Part shown: positions 12,576-48,400 of the stretch, piece by piece
How the letters are laid out: every line of letters begins with the position of its first letter
Numbering within the stretch: position 1 is the stretch's first letter
Assembly: GCA_010645155.1 (NCBI GenBank)
Contig: CM021312.1
Location: forward strand, 4,729,158-4,793,157
DNA: 64,000 nucleotides
Reading direction: 5' to 3'
From: Tigriopus japonicus
Taxonomy: Eukaryota; Arthropoda; Copepoda; Harpacticoida; Harpacticidae
Made by a program: the position numbers and the translations under genes
Notes under the pieces: model-generated
The model's input: the letters and a program-made list of their open reading frames with translations, nothing else
The model's database searches: none
What the model was told of the DNA's origin: nothing

Positions 12576-12893
12576 ACCACTTCATGAACCAACCGATAGC
12601 CATCATCATCAAAGTTCAAAGCCATAGTTGTTTCCCAAATCGATTGCAATCTCAGCCCACACCCGAGGACAACTTTGAATTTGCGCTACATTAGTGCATA
12701 AGCTCAACTTTTAATTCTAGTCCGTGCATGCACTCTGAAGCTCTCATTGAACTTGAAGCCACCGAACGTTGCATCTTCCCTTTTGGGCCATTTGACTTCC
12801 TCAGTGGTCATTACACATGTTTGTGCTCAATTTATTCAAGATTGTTCATTGTTTCTGTTTTTATTGTTGAAATAATTTATTCTTACATGACAA

Positions 12894-12899
12894 AATAAA
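12894..12899 (+). terminator. AATAAA polyadenylation signal of the C-type lectin gene
   Basis: AATAAA about 320 bases after the lectin stop codon, on the same strand, with no competing upstream gene. It implies a short 3' UTR. Confidence 0.5.
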
Positions 12900-14315
12900 A
12901 AAGACTCTAGAAGTCATGTGCCTTTAGATGAAATGTGTTCACTTCATTTGAATTACCGTGGAAAATCTTTTTGGTTTTACGCAAGGAGTGCGGTCACCCC
13001 TTCTACCATGCACTTTTGCAATAGTTGCAATTCTAGCTGAAATGTGAAACAAAGAAGACTATTTTGGCTTTTGGCTTTTTTTCGGTTTTGAACCAAAGAA
13101 GAATAGTGTCCTTGTAATGAGATCAAGAATATCAACCAAGCTTCTTGTATTCATTGAAATTTTCGGGAACCAAGAAGTCAACCACAAGTGAAAGAAGCTT
13201 TCTTTCTTTTTGTTTGTCCTAAACTTTTAAAATTCCTGGTCATCAAGTCCCAGATATGTAAATGAAAACAGAAGACTTGATCGACATTCTTGCTCTCATC
13301 CAAAGGACACTTTCCTCCAAAAGTGATAAAAACGTAAATGAAAGGTGAATCTCCCTTAATCCACTTTTAAGCTATAGTTACGGCTAACATTTCATTTATC
13401 GCGGTAAACGATGGCACTTCATTTACTAAACCAAAAAGACAATGCTTAACTGAAAGGCAATTCGAGGTTTCGTGATTGATTCTTTTTACCGACAGGGACA
13501 ACAGGGGCTGTAATGAGTTAGTTTTATGTAGTCACAAGTCGTTTTGAACATAGGATTCGGACAATTATTCAAAAAAATTTTGGCCAAAACTTGATCTCAA
13601 AATGACTCAATAAGTGCTTGCAATACCTAAAAGTGACTGACAAGTTTCTAAAAGGAAAAAATAACTTAAAGAATTAGATTACATGGCCATTGTGATTTTA
13701 GTTTTCAAGAACTTCTTGAATTCTCTTTACTTCCTAACGTTCCCAGAGTGGGAACATACGTATTTTTAGTTCCATAGTTAGCAAAGTATCAAAGAATCAA
13801 CTCAAAAGGTTTTGGGATCCAGGGTAAGGTCCTCAATTGGATTGATAGTTTCATGAGTGAAAGGAAGTAAATGGTTAAGGTTGAAGGATCTTTTAGTGGT
13901 ATGTATGATGCAAAGTCAGGTATTCCGTAAGGTTTCCATTCTAGGCCGCTTCTTTTTATCCTTTTTATTGCTCCTCATCAGAAGTTTAGTACAAAAGCTA
14001 GTATTTCTTTATTTGCTGATGCAAGGATGACCTATATATTAGTCCAAGGCTCAGGATACGAATTTGTGGAAAGAATGGTCAGGACTCGAAAAGTCTAGTC
14101 TCCTCATTCTGGGCCCATGATTTAGGGGAATTTTACGAAGAGGCCAATTATGAACACGCGTGGGTCCGGGAGGATCAATCACTTGCAGAATGTCTTTGCT
14201 TAAAATTTAATGGAGCAAATCTGTCGCAGGAATCGTTCATTCAGGAACAACTTTCCTTAGTAATTTCTCCTTACACAAATCAATCCACCTCCATTCCAAA
14301 AGAACTCATTGATGG
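12900..14315. other. intergenic region between convergent lectin and V-ATPase G genes
   Basis: AT-rich and without coding signals, except for the LINE reverse-transcriptase relic at 13823-14098. The rest holds nothing I can name. Confidence 0.6.
13823..14098 (+). pseudogene. LINE reverse-transcriptase fragment, dead
   Basis: One frame reads as the palm region of a non-LTR retrotransposon reverse transcriptase without any frameshift over 276 bases. It shows a WIDSFMSERK-like start, then VEGSFSG, SGIP-stop-G where families have SG(I/V)PQG, PLLFILFI, and SLFADA where FADD/YADD is expected. Two in-frame TAA stops (13868-13870 and 13928-13930) interrupt it, and the second catalytic Asp of the FADD motif is Ala, so it cannot be active. 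It lies between the convergent lectin and V-ATPase G genes. Jockey/CR1-like affinity is likely, but the clade cannot be set by eye. Confidence 0.75.
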
Positions 14316-14321
14316 TTTATT
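14316..14321 (-). terminator. AATAAA polyadenylation signal of V-ATPase G (minus strand)
   Basis: TTTATT on the plus strand reads AATAAA on the minus strand, about 130 bases downstream of the V-ATPase G stop codon. This fits a short 3' UTR. Confidence 0.5.
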
Positions 14322-14450
14322 CACAAATTGAATTGAAATGTAACAATAAAACACAGATCATTCCCCTGCACATTGAACCCAAGAGGTTTAAGGGCAGTTC
14401 TTTGTCGTCGTAGTTGTCAATTAATACAAGTCGACCCTTACGATTATAGA

Positions 14451-14801
14451 TTAGCCCCTGAAGTTCTTGTGAACCTCGGGCTTGATCTCACACACCATGT
14501 CAATGAGTTGAGAAATCACCTTCTCCTTGTTCGCATCCACGGATTTGTTCATATCGCTGATCTTGGTCTTGGTATCGGCCTCGATTCGAGCTGCGATATC
14601 CCCTCGAGAGCCCACATGACGGGCTTCATGGTCTTTAAACTGCTTCTCGCGCTCAGCCTTATATTTCTCAATCTCAGCTTGAGCCTCTTCTTTAGCTTGC
14701 TTCAAACGACGATTCTTACGCTTTCGAGCCTCCGAGACCTTCTCGGCGGCCCTTTTCTCGGCTTGGAGCAATTGCTGAATGCCCTGGGTTTGGGATGCCA
14801 T
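14451..14801 (-). CDS. V-type proton ATPase subunit G (116 aa, intronless coding region)
   Basis: The protein starts [20 protein letters not shown], the hallmark N-terminus of subunit G. It continues with the basic [20 protein letters not shown] helix and a charged coiled coil, and ends in VHKNFRG. The length matches the family (about 115-120 aa). Subunit G pairs with subunit E in the peripheral stalk that links the V1 and Vo sectors, which acidify endomembrane compartments using ATP. The Met at 14801 is chosen over the in-frame Met at 14810 because MASQ is the conserved start. The whole coding region is one exon here. No stops or frameshifts and full conservation argue for a working gene rather than a processed pseudogene, although its promoter is not visible. 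Confidence 0.95.
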   Translation of the reverse strand: MASQTQGIQQLLQAEKRAAEKVSEARKRKNRRLKQAKEEAQAEIEKYKAEREKQFKDHEARHVGSRGDIAARIEADTKTKISDMNKSVDANKEKVISQLIDMVCEIKPEVHKNFRG

Positions 14802-14810
14802 GGCCTTCAA

Positions 14811-39295
<24,485 letters not shown>

Positions 39296-42200
39296 CTGAA
39301 ATATACAGATCTATCTTTCCAAGCTATGCCATGGCCAATGCCATAAAATCCACGATTGAGAACGTTTTGAGACCATGTCGCTTGTCATTCCCAGTATTAA
39401 GCTTTCGACTGAAAGGAAGGCTCGAGATGCTGACGTTCAAGTAGCGGAGGAGAGCTGCTGGATGCGAAGTTCCACTACCATCGGATTACTGAAGAACTTT
39501 GAACTCGGAATCCCTTGTGGCATGATGTTTTCATGCCCTCTTGTCTTCTCTACTGTTGCTCTCTGTTCAGCATTTGGAATGTTTCTGAAGTTCCTAATCG
39601 TTGGGATGACGTCATTCTGCCATCCATCTGAGGAACCAAGGAAGAAGTCAACAACATATTTAGATTGAGAACTTGTACGGCTTTACATGTCCAAATGTTG
39701 AATGTTAGGCTCCCCATCATCTGCGTCTTTTTTAGAGGATCAATAGGAGACGTCTGAGTTCAAATGCGCTCTTTAAGAAGTCACAAATTGACGTTGAGTT
39801 GTAACAGCGGAACCTTTCAATGAAAAGCAATGCTCTCATGCGTAGACATAAGACCAAATTCTCGTGCTTTCAAGGGTCGAGTTTTCTCTATCTTTGCTTC
39901 TTTCTCCTTTTCCTCTTGTCAAAATTTATAAAGATCAAAACCCAGAAAGAGATGTCTGTTTTGAGTAATTCTAATTATCGATTTTTTCGTTCCCAACATG
40001 GAGTTTTTTGTTCTTTTACTTCAGGACAGACGAAACCAATATAAGGAAATATTTCGTTGTGCAAACAAAAGTGAAAAAAAAAACTTCTCAATCCTGGAGG
40101 AGCGAGGAAAGTATGTGAAAAATGGAAATGACTCTTTAGATTTGGTCATATTTCTGAATTATGGTAAACGAAAGTTCAAGAAACAAAAAAAAATATAACA
40201 TAAGAGGAAAAGGCGCATCAAGACAAGAAATCAGAGAAATAATAGCTAACGAAATGCAGCCAAAAAATCTTGTGGTTACACTTTAGTCAGTGCACTGATA
40301 CAAAGTGCAATTATTGAGGAGAGAAAATGAATGGTTTTGACCTTTGTGAGGCTTTGATTGACCTTTGACCACAAGCACAAATGAATGAATTAGAGTAGAC
40401 GTTTAGTTGTTTTTCTTCACTGGAATACTTGTTCCTCTAGGAATTATAATTATAATGATAATTATGATAATGATAATAATAACACATCAGGCCATTTGAC
40501 AGCAAAAAAGTTCTTGGCATTTGTAGAATGTGACGACTGTGGTTTCTTCACCGACATGATGGAAATCATGAAGACGATAAAATAATAATCATAACGAGAA
40601 GAATAATCATGATAGTTGTGATAAATCATTGGGAGCCTCAGACATTTGCAGGCTTAGCCATATTTAAGTGTGTGTGTTTTTGTGTTTCATCGTCGTCGTC
40701 AATTTCATCATTATCATTGATATGGAATTTCGGCGTCTTTTCAAAGAGGTCGAAGGATCGAGTACAAAGGAAGAAATTGGTTTTATTCATCCTTTGTTGA
40801 CTTTATTGTGGCAGCTTTTCCCCCCAAAATAAATGGAACCTCAGACACCTTAGTATGAGGTGGATGGGCCTGAAGGAGGCCCTATCAGGTTGCTGGAGTT
40901 TCATTTCTGTTTCGTCGTACTTGGACCAGACCCCTGAGAGGACCTAAAAAATCTTGGAAGGGGGGCAATCTTGAATTGAAGCTTGGCTGGAACGAAAATG
41001 CACTTTTCCAGGGAGCATGGTGGTTGACAATTGACATCAAACTGATTTCAGGAACGTAAAAGAGGTCTATTACGCCCCCCTGACCCTCTTTGTGCAAGCA
41101 CTTTGGACGACATTAACATCAAGAAAAAAGGCTCTGGAGACGACCAAATTGATCTGGAAACATGCACAACATGAGGGGATCCCCATCTGTCAGGGTTGGA
41201 ACGAAGCCGATGTCATGTACGTAGCTTAGTCCGAAAGGGAAACGGGTCAGAGGCCGTAGGAATCCTTCCCACTATGTGGGACTAAATGTGTTTTGAGAAA
41301 GTAGACCCGTTGTCAAGTACGTATATGTGGTAAAAAGGGGCTTTCAAAGATCCAGGCTTTTGATGCTCGTTACGAATGTTTTTTGTGCCTTGCAGATGTC
41401 TGGGGAGGAGGATTTGTGCTTGGAAATGGTTCTGACCATGATCCACAAAGGAACATGGTTCACGAGTGAATTGGCGGCAGACTCTTGACGGGAAATTGGG
41501 TGTTGTACGTACTATTTCCAGTTTCAGTTTTGTAAAAGTAAAAATATCGGGAAAGGGGTCTTTGATTGTATGAAAATTTCAATACTGCTGGGACGATTTG
41601 TTTTCTCAAAAGTGCAGGGCAAGGTGTTCGGGAACATAAGAAACAGAGGTCTCAAAATGAGTGCACGGAACAAATAACTAATCCTGAAACACAGGCAATT
41701 TGGTCGTTGAAACAACTAAGTTGTGGGGGGGAGTTTGGCGAAGGGGGACAAAAGTGAGAAATAAATAAATAAAGGGATGTCGTTGGAATATTAATTGCCA
41801 AAAGAAGTCTCTTTTTGCATCCTCTATGAACGATTATTGAAAGGGGTCCGATCGGTCAAATAAAGTGTTTGGTTCTTCCGCGCAAGAAAGCTTTTCGAAA
41901 TCAAGATTGAACTGACAATTGAGACTACTAACAAGTGAAACAAAGACTTTGTAAACAATAGAGACTAGCAGGGTCGGGGCGTCATTGTCCCATATGAAAA
42001 TATGGATCATGATGAATATGATGATTAGATTAGAACACATGTTTGTTATCTGGTTATCTGCGTCTTTGACATGTCTGTGTGAGGGACCACGGGAGTCCGC
42101 TGACTCGGGTTGCATTGGCAAGGAGAAGTGTCGCCAACTGAATGTAGCAAAAAGTTGTGAGAGGACAGACAGTCTTCTGATTCATCAGAGGTACGATGCT

Positions 42201-42457
42201 TAGGCCTTTGAGGGGGGCAGACAAACCGTCAAACTTAAAAGCATTGGCGTCAAGGAGAGGTCCTCCTCCCTCCCAAGGGGTCTGTCCATCTGGGCAGCAT
42301 CACTGCCGTGGTTGGTGGTGTTGATTACGTCGTGAAAGCGACACTGGATGCCGTGAGCAAATGCATGAAGGAGAGAAACACGACGACAACGAGACGAGCA
42401 GGCGGAGGAGCAAGAACTGGAGAAAGTCTGGTGGGTGGAAGGGGAGACCCGCCGTGC
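39296..42457. other. intergenic region between convergent FAM135 and RGS genes
   Basis: No conserved coding exon. It should hold both 3' UTRs. An AATAAA on the plus strand occurs at 40828-40833, far from the FAM135 stop. A TAA/TAAT microsatellite-like tract is at 40441-40482. The open frames here are AT-biased and not recognisable. Confidence 0.5.
40441..40482 (+). repeat. AT-rich TAAT/ATAA microsatellite-like tract
   Basis: Runs of ataat, ataatg and taataa over about 42 bases. Further ATAAT/CATAAT stretches follow around 40577-40610. Confidence 0.7.
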
Positions 42458-45400
42458 TTAGACCTGTGTCCCTCCCGTCCCGCCTACCACGGCTCCTGGC
42501 CCACCCCCACCGGCCGTTCCGATACTTCCGCCCCCACCAAAGCTCCCGCTATTGAAGTCATCCACGGGGACGCCACAATTGCGTAAGAGTTCTCTGTAGG
42601 TAGGGGAGTTCACGAATCGAGGGTAGGAGTCCCGGTGCATCAAGGTATAGATCTGGAGCTGGGCCTCGTCAAACGTGTGTTGTGAAGGAGCTATCATGTT
42701 GCGATTGATTATTTCGCGTACCCGTGAATCCAAGCTCACCTAAAAATACAATGGACACGGTCGGTAAGTGGATCAATGGTATGGAGCCGGAATGGGCTAA
42801 AAATAGAAGAACAAAGGCGCTGATTATTCAGTCCTTAGCCAAGATTTGCTGACGGGGGCTTTGACCTTAAAGATGCTGGCTCAGAGGTGGATGGATCATT
42901 TTGGTTTGTTTTTTGTAGGCTTTCTAAATCCGTTAAGATTGAAGCATCATGGTACTTTGTTACATTTAATCATACTTTTTTCCATTTGTTGCGATTGAGT
43001 CACCTTCCTGTTTAAAGGGTTGCGTTAGATATGATCAAAGATCTCATAGTATGTGCCTGTTTTGCAAAAGTTACTTCAACATTGAAACATCTGAGGTTGT
43101 TCGATTTTGATTTTTTGGATTAATTTGCAATGGCGTTGTTGCATGGTGCTTAAAAGCAAATGATTGCGAACTTCATTTATTGCGAAAACAAATTTCCCTT
43201 CCAGGCATTAAAATATGACCGATTCGTTATACAAAAGCTGGTTATTTTAAGACGTGAATTGCGACTCAAATTTACAAAATGTTTTATTTTAATCCACAGA
43301 AACCGATTGTCAAATTGGCAGAAAAAAAACTTGACCTTTTATTGTCAGAGCTATTTTGGAGCCATACTATTTTAAAGCCTGTTTGTAAAGTACATTGCAA
43401 TCACACTTTTGAAATTAGACAAAAATACTCAAGGTTTCTATATTTCCTATTTAAATAACCTCAAATTAATATCAATTCAATTTTTTCAATGCTCGATATC
43501 ACTTTACAACAGAAAACGCAGCCACCAAATATTATCCTCATATCCTCAAGTTTAGTTTCTAACACAACACACGTTAATGATGAATTCAAGTTCCTTGGGT
43601 TTTGTTTTATTTGGAAGGAAAGACGACTACTTGTTTTTGAAAGCAAATTGTTTATTAATTTTTTTAGGTATAGTGTATTTTGACATCCATATTTGAATAA
43701 TCAAGCTTCTAACAACCATCTACGGACTCCATGACCTCTTTGGGCCATATTTGAGGCTTAGTTTGTGCAGGGCTCGAAATGAGCCCGGGCCAGACCTTTC
43801 TAATTAGGCCAAATTGGGTTTGTTCAGTACTCACTTAATGGGACAAACCAGACACAGAAATCCGAACATAACCACCAGGACATTTAGAGTTCGTTCATTT
43901 CAACCACAAAAAGTGGTCAGTGACGAAAATTCAATTGAGATAGTTGAACGCTCTTCCCTTTGGACTCAAAGTGTCGAGTCACGATTGAATTTGTTAGATG
44001 AATGTTCAATAACTAAGTTTTAAAATTTGAAGATACACTAATATTTTGTTATTGTTTGGTGTTGGAAATTTAAATCCAGAAACAAAAGTTGAAAAAGCAG
44101 GATTCATCTGTTTAAATGTAAAAAGAGGTAAAATCACAAATATGTAAGGCCTTAGGCATTTTATTCTGTTGTGGTGAGTCAAAAAGCAAAGCCTGCGACG
44201 AAAAAGGGAATTCCTGAACCAAAAATCACAGAAGCACAACCTCCTTGGGGGCCAAACGCAATCAGAACGAAAGAATGCTTTTGCGATATATGATCGTCTA
44301 GACTGAGTTTGATGTGCACTCTTTTCGTTTTCCTACCGACAATGAAGTACATTCACACCACAAATGTAGGTGTTCGAATTACAAACTGACCTTGAGACCT
44401 TGAACGTAGCTTTTTAATTCCTACTTTTACCAATTGTTTTTTTAAATCTTAAGCATTAAATTGTCTAAAGATCCTTGAGCTTCACTTGACTGATTAGACC
44501 TCTCACGTGCTCTGTACGAGAGCATTAAGGTTGTTCATCACTTAGATGTCCTTGATTTATGAATGTTGTCGATAGTTATCGAAGGTCGTATTCGACTGTT
44601 GAAATCGGATTCCACAAATTTTTCCCTAAGCTGTTTAACAAACTCAGCCTCTCAAGAAATTAGAATGCATTTCAAACACGTGAGTCAATCGAAAAAAAGG
44701 CAGGAAATGCCTTCGAGAGCTCAAATGAGCCGCGAGATCAGCCTTCAAGTTTGTCAATCCGCATTTGAAGGCGGTAAATGCGAGAGGCAATGTTGTTCTC
44801 GAGGCTAGAAAAAACGTCCAAGAAGAATTTAGGACCTACCTCTCTGGGTGAGAGAATTGAAACGTAATCTTCATAAATAATTCTGGCCTTTTCCTCAATG
44901 AGTTCTGGACTTCGCTCCTTCTTCAGATCCTCACAGGCCAGCCAAAAGAGGATGTTTTCTTCGCTGTATTCGCCTCTTAAAAACGAGCCAAACACCTTGC
45001 GTCCCTCTGAAAAACACACACAAAATTCAAATGAATGAAATGACGAGCCCATGAAAACTTTCTCATCACTCAAAGAGATTAATTCATAAAGCCGTCACTT
45101 TCAGGCGAGTAAATTGCTTTTTGTTTTCCTCTTTGAGAAAAAGACGTGTGACGTGTTTGGCACGGGTACAAACGATTCCAAACTTACTTTCACTGTTCAT
45201 CAGTTTTTCGAATGAGTCACCCCAAGACTTGACATCTGTACTGGATATGCTCCTGAAAGAGGAAAAACAACGTACACCATGAATGAGATGCATACCAACA
45301 CCTGAACAAAAGTGGCGGAAAACGCTACTGAAACATGGAAAACCACCAGATGGCGCGAGGCAAATGGGGCGGAGTTGAACTTTAATTATGGCTCATTTTA

Positions 45401-48400
45401 CGTATCTCATGGCTTGATTGCATTCTTATCCTCGATTGCGTGTTCCATTTGAACACAAAATAGATTTTAATCGCCATTATGTACTTGTTCGTTCTCAAAG
45501 TATTTGCATTTTTCCCTGGAAGCCCCTGCCAGGATCTGACAGCATTCATTCATAGTCTCTCTGAACGTTGAAGCGACTCACGTGTAAAGTGTTATTACCG
45601 CACACTCGACTACCCAGTTCCCTTTCTAGACACGAAGACAAACTGTCACAAACTCCTGATAACTTGGGTTCCAACGAAATTGCACCCATTCACGTCACAC
45701 AGCTCTGATCTCTTTAAACACAAGGACCAAATTTTCGATGTTGTAGTAATTAACAGGGATTGGCTGCCACTTCATGAAAATATATTTGTAAAAATGGCAC
45801 ATCCTGAAATTTCTTGTCGCTCCCGAGAAAGATCAAAAGGGAAAAGATAAGTGCCAATCCCATTATCCGACGTAAATTCATGAGATCCCGTATGTAACTT
45901 CCATGACATCAAAACGAAGAGCTTGATGGAACCCAATTTTGAGTTCGGTTTTTGCCTTCATTCTTATATTCATGCAGAGTCGACTCAGGGGTTATTGAAT
46001 AAAGTAACGAATACCGGGAGAATGAATAACTTACCCAAGTTCCTCATCCTTGATAAATTCGTTGGCACTTTCCAGGGAGCCGTTAGGAGCTTTCACAGAG
46101 AGGCTGCAACAAAAACGGAACAAAGTCAGTGATTAAAACAAGTTTTCAATGACGAAGGAAGAAACCATGGTCCATGAGACGATGTTCTTCAAGAATGCGT
46201 GTAAGGCGGTAACTAATTGAGATGTTTTCATGCATTGACACCGAAATACGGATGATTCAGCACATTCTGACTCAAGGGTCCAGAAATGGACCAAAGTGAA
46301 GTGTTTTCTTGAGGTAAACTTTTAGTCAACCAAGGCTGTTTGTGTTCTCACTAAATAGCGCAGAGTTATTTGTCTCGCTATCTGGATCACTCTGGTTATT
46401 ATTTTTATTCTACTGTACATGGGTAAATCACAGGAAAGTGGAACCCAATGTGTCTGTCCTGTCACCAAGGAACATGGATGGAACGCAAGGGTTGAAATTG
46501 GATTGAAAAGGGTAATTAGTTCTCAACGAGTCTGGCAACTGGTTGGAGTCTGTTCCAGTTCAGGTCGTTGGAACGGTCTACTCAGGATGAAATTCCAGTT
46601 TTCTGGGTCATTGGAACTCGACAAAGTTTGAAGTCCATCTCTACACAGGTCTTGTTTCATCCACGAGGGAATAGAGAAGGTTTGTGAGCAGTTTTTATGG
46701 TCTTGGTCCAGCTTCCTCTGGGGAAATATTAGAGCAAGAAGCTAAAAAGGAACTTGTTCCTTGTTCCCTTTGCCAAAGAAAAAGAGAAACGTTTCCCATG
46801 AATGACCACCAAATAGAGAAGGATGGTCTTCTTGGAATCAATTTAATGTACCCATGATCCTCGTGTCTTTTTCCCCTAAGTCCAGAATGCGATCCGTTCT
46901 CAAACTCTATCGACATTCATTACAAAATAACTTTCCCTTGATCTCAGTGTTCCCATTGACATTCAAGCTAAGAAAAAGTCATGCCTAACTAAAATGGCAA
47001 GCAATTGCTGTGGGACATCATCTAGGAAGCTCAAAGTTCCTGGTTGCAACTTCATAACGTCAACACCATCGCAACCATGCAGCCTTGGATTCAACCAGTT
47101 GGTTTTGCCTTCCCCTCAATGCATTTTCCACCACCATCACTATCGCTCCCCCCTCTTTCCATTCAAGCTCGCGAAGCCAACGAGGCTCCTACTTTGTTCG
47201 TTCATTCATTCAAAGAGTCCTTCTTCTCTTGGTCTTGGTTCGACCTCGTCGTTCTTCTCTTCTCGTTCTTCCTCTTTTCCTTGGATCCTGCTTAACGGCC
47301 TTCTTTCGCTCTTCGCTGTCTGCTCTCTGTACTTCTTCCCATCCACATTGGTTTACGGCTGTTACTGAGAGCCTTTCAGGTCTCCCTGGAGAGAATGGCT
47401 GACAACACAGAGAAAGCTTCTCTACTTTTACTGGATTCATATATCAGGCTTCATTATTAGTTATAGGGCAGCATTATTTAGGGAGGTTTCACCGTCATTA
47501 ATGCGAGTACACGATGAAAGTGATGATAAAATCCCGATAATGTTGTACAGTAGCATCACAAATGGATGTGAATTGACCTTTGCGTAAAGGTATCGATGGT
47601 TGAGGCATGACTAAGCAACAATGTGCAAAAATACAGAGAATCGATATGGACGTTTCACCAAAAGCATTTGTGAAAATGAATGAAGGGTAATGTGCTTCAA
47701 GGAAACTGAATTCCATCAGCTGCGGTTGAATCCATTTTGTCAAGAACTGACAGTCCCTTCAAAGGACTCTTTGTTCCAGTGCACACACCATAACAAAGGA
47801 GGAAAACCAACTCAAAACCAAAACAAAAAAGGCCAATACCCCTTGTGAACGATTTGTGAAGAGCTTGATTGTCTTTGGAAACGAGAACTCCGTGAATAAT
47901 GGAAAATGATGTTTGCTCAGTACAATATTTCTGATGAATGCCACCTTCCGTGATCCGCTCATTTTGTTCATTAGTTCCTGGATCAGGTGGCACTTAGTGA
48001 CAAAAGTCAGCCTTAATTGATGATAAGACTGTCGTCACGACTCAACAGTGTTGCCTGATTCGTACGTGCGTGGGATGTCATTGCCAGAAAACGTAAAACG
48101 TAATCTGACGATGTGAAACTTGCAAAACTTGTCGGCCTTCTGATCGAACGGTTGACTCTTCATTCATAGCCTTCTTTGGCCAAAGTTTGAATCAATGGCA
48201 TATTTCTTTCTCCAGGCTCAGAGCTAATTAGTTGCTAGGGATTAAGGATGGCTCTTTTCTCAAATGATAAGGCTTGCGTGACATCAATAAGGTCGTATGT
48301 CGTATGTCGAGTACCTTATCCGCTGTATTGTGCTCCAACGCGGTTTCTGAACAATCGATTCGTTCGTTCTAAATGAACAACTTTTCATGAAGTATGAATC

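Noticed and set aside
46994..47402. three overlapping plus-strand frames of 83-124 codons
   Set aside because: Produced by a pyrimidine-rich low-complexity tract; Ser/Leu/Phe-rich with no domain.
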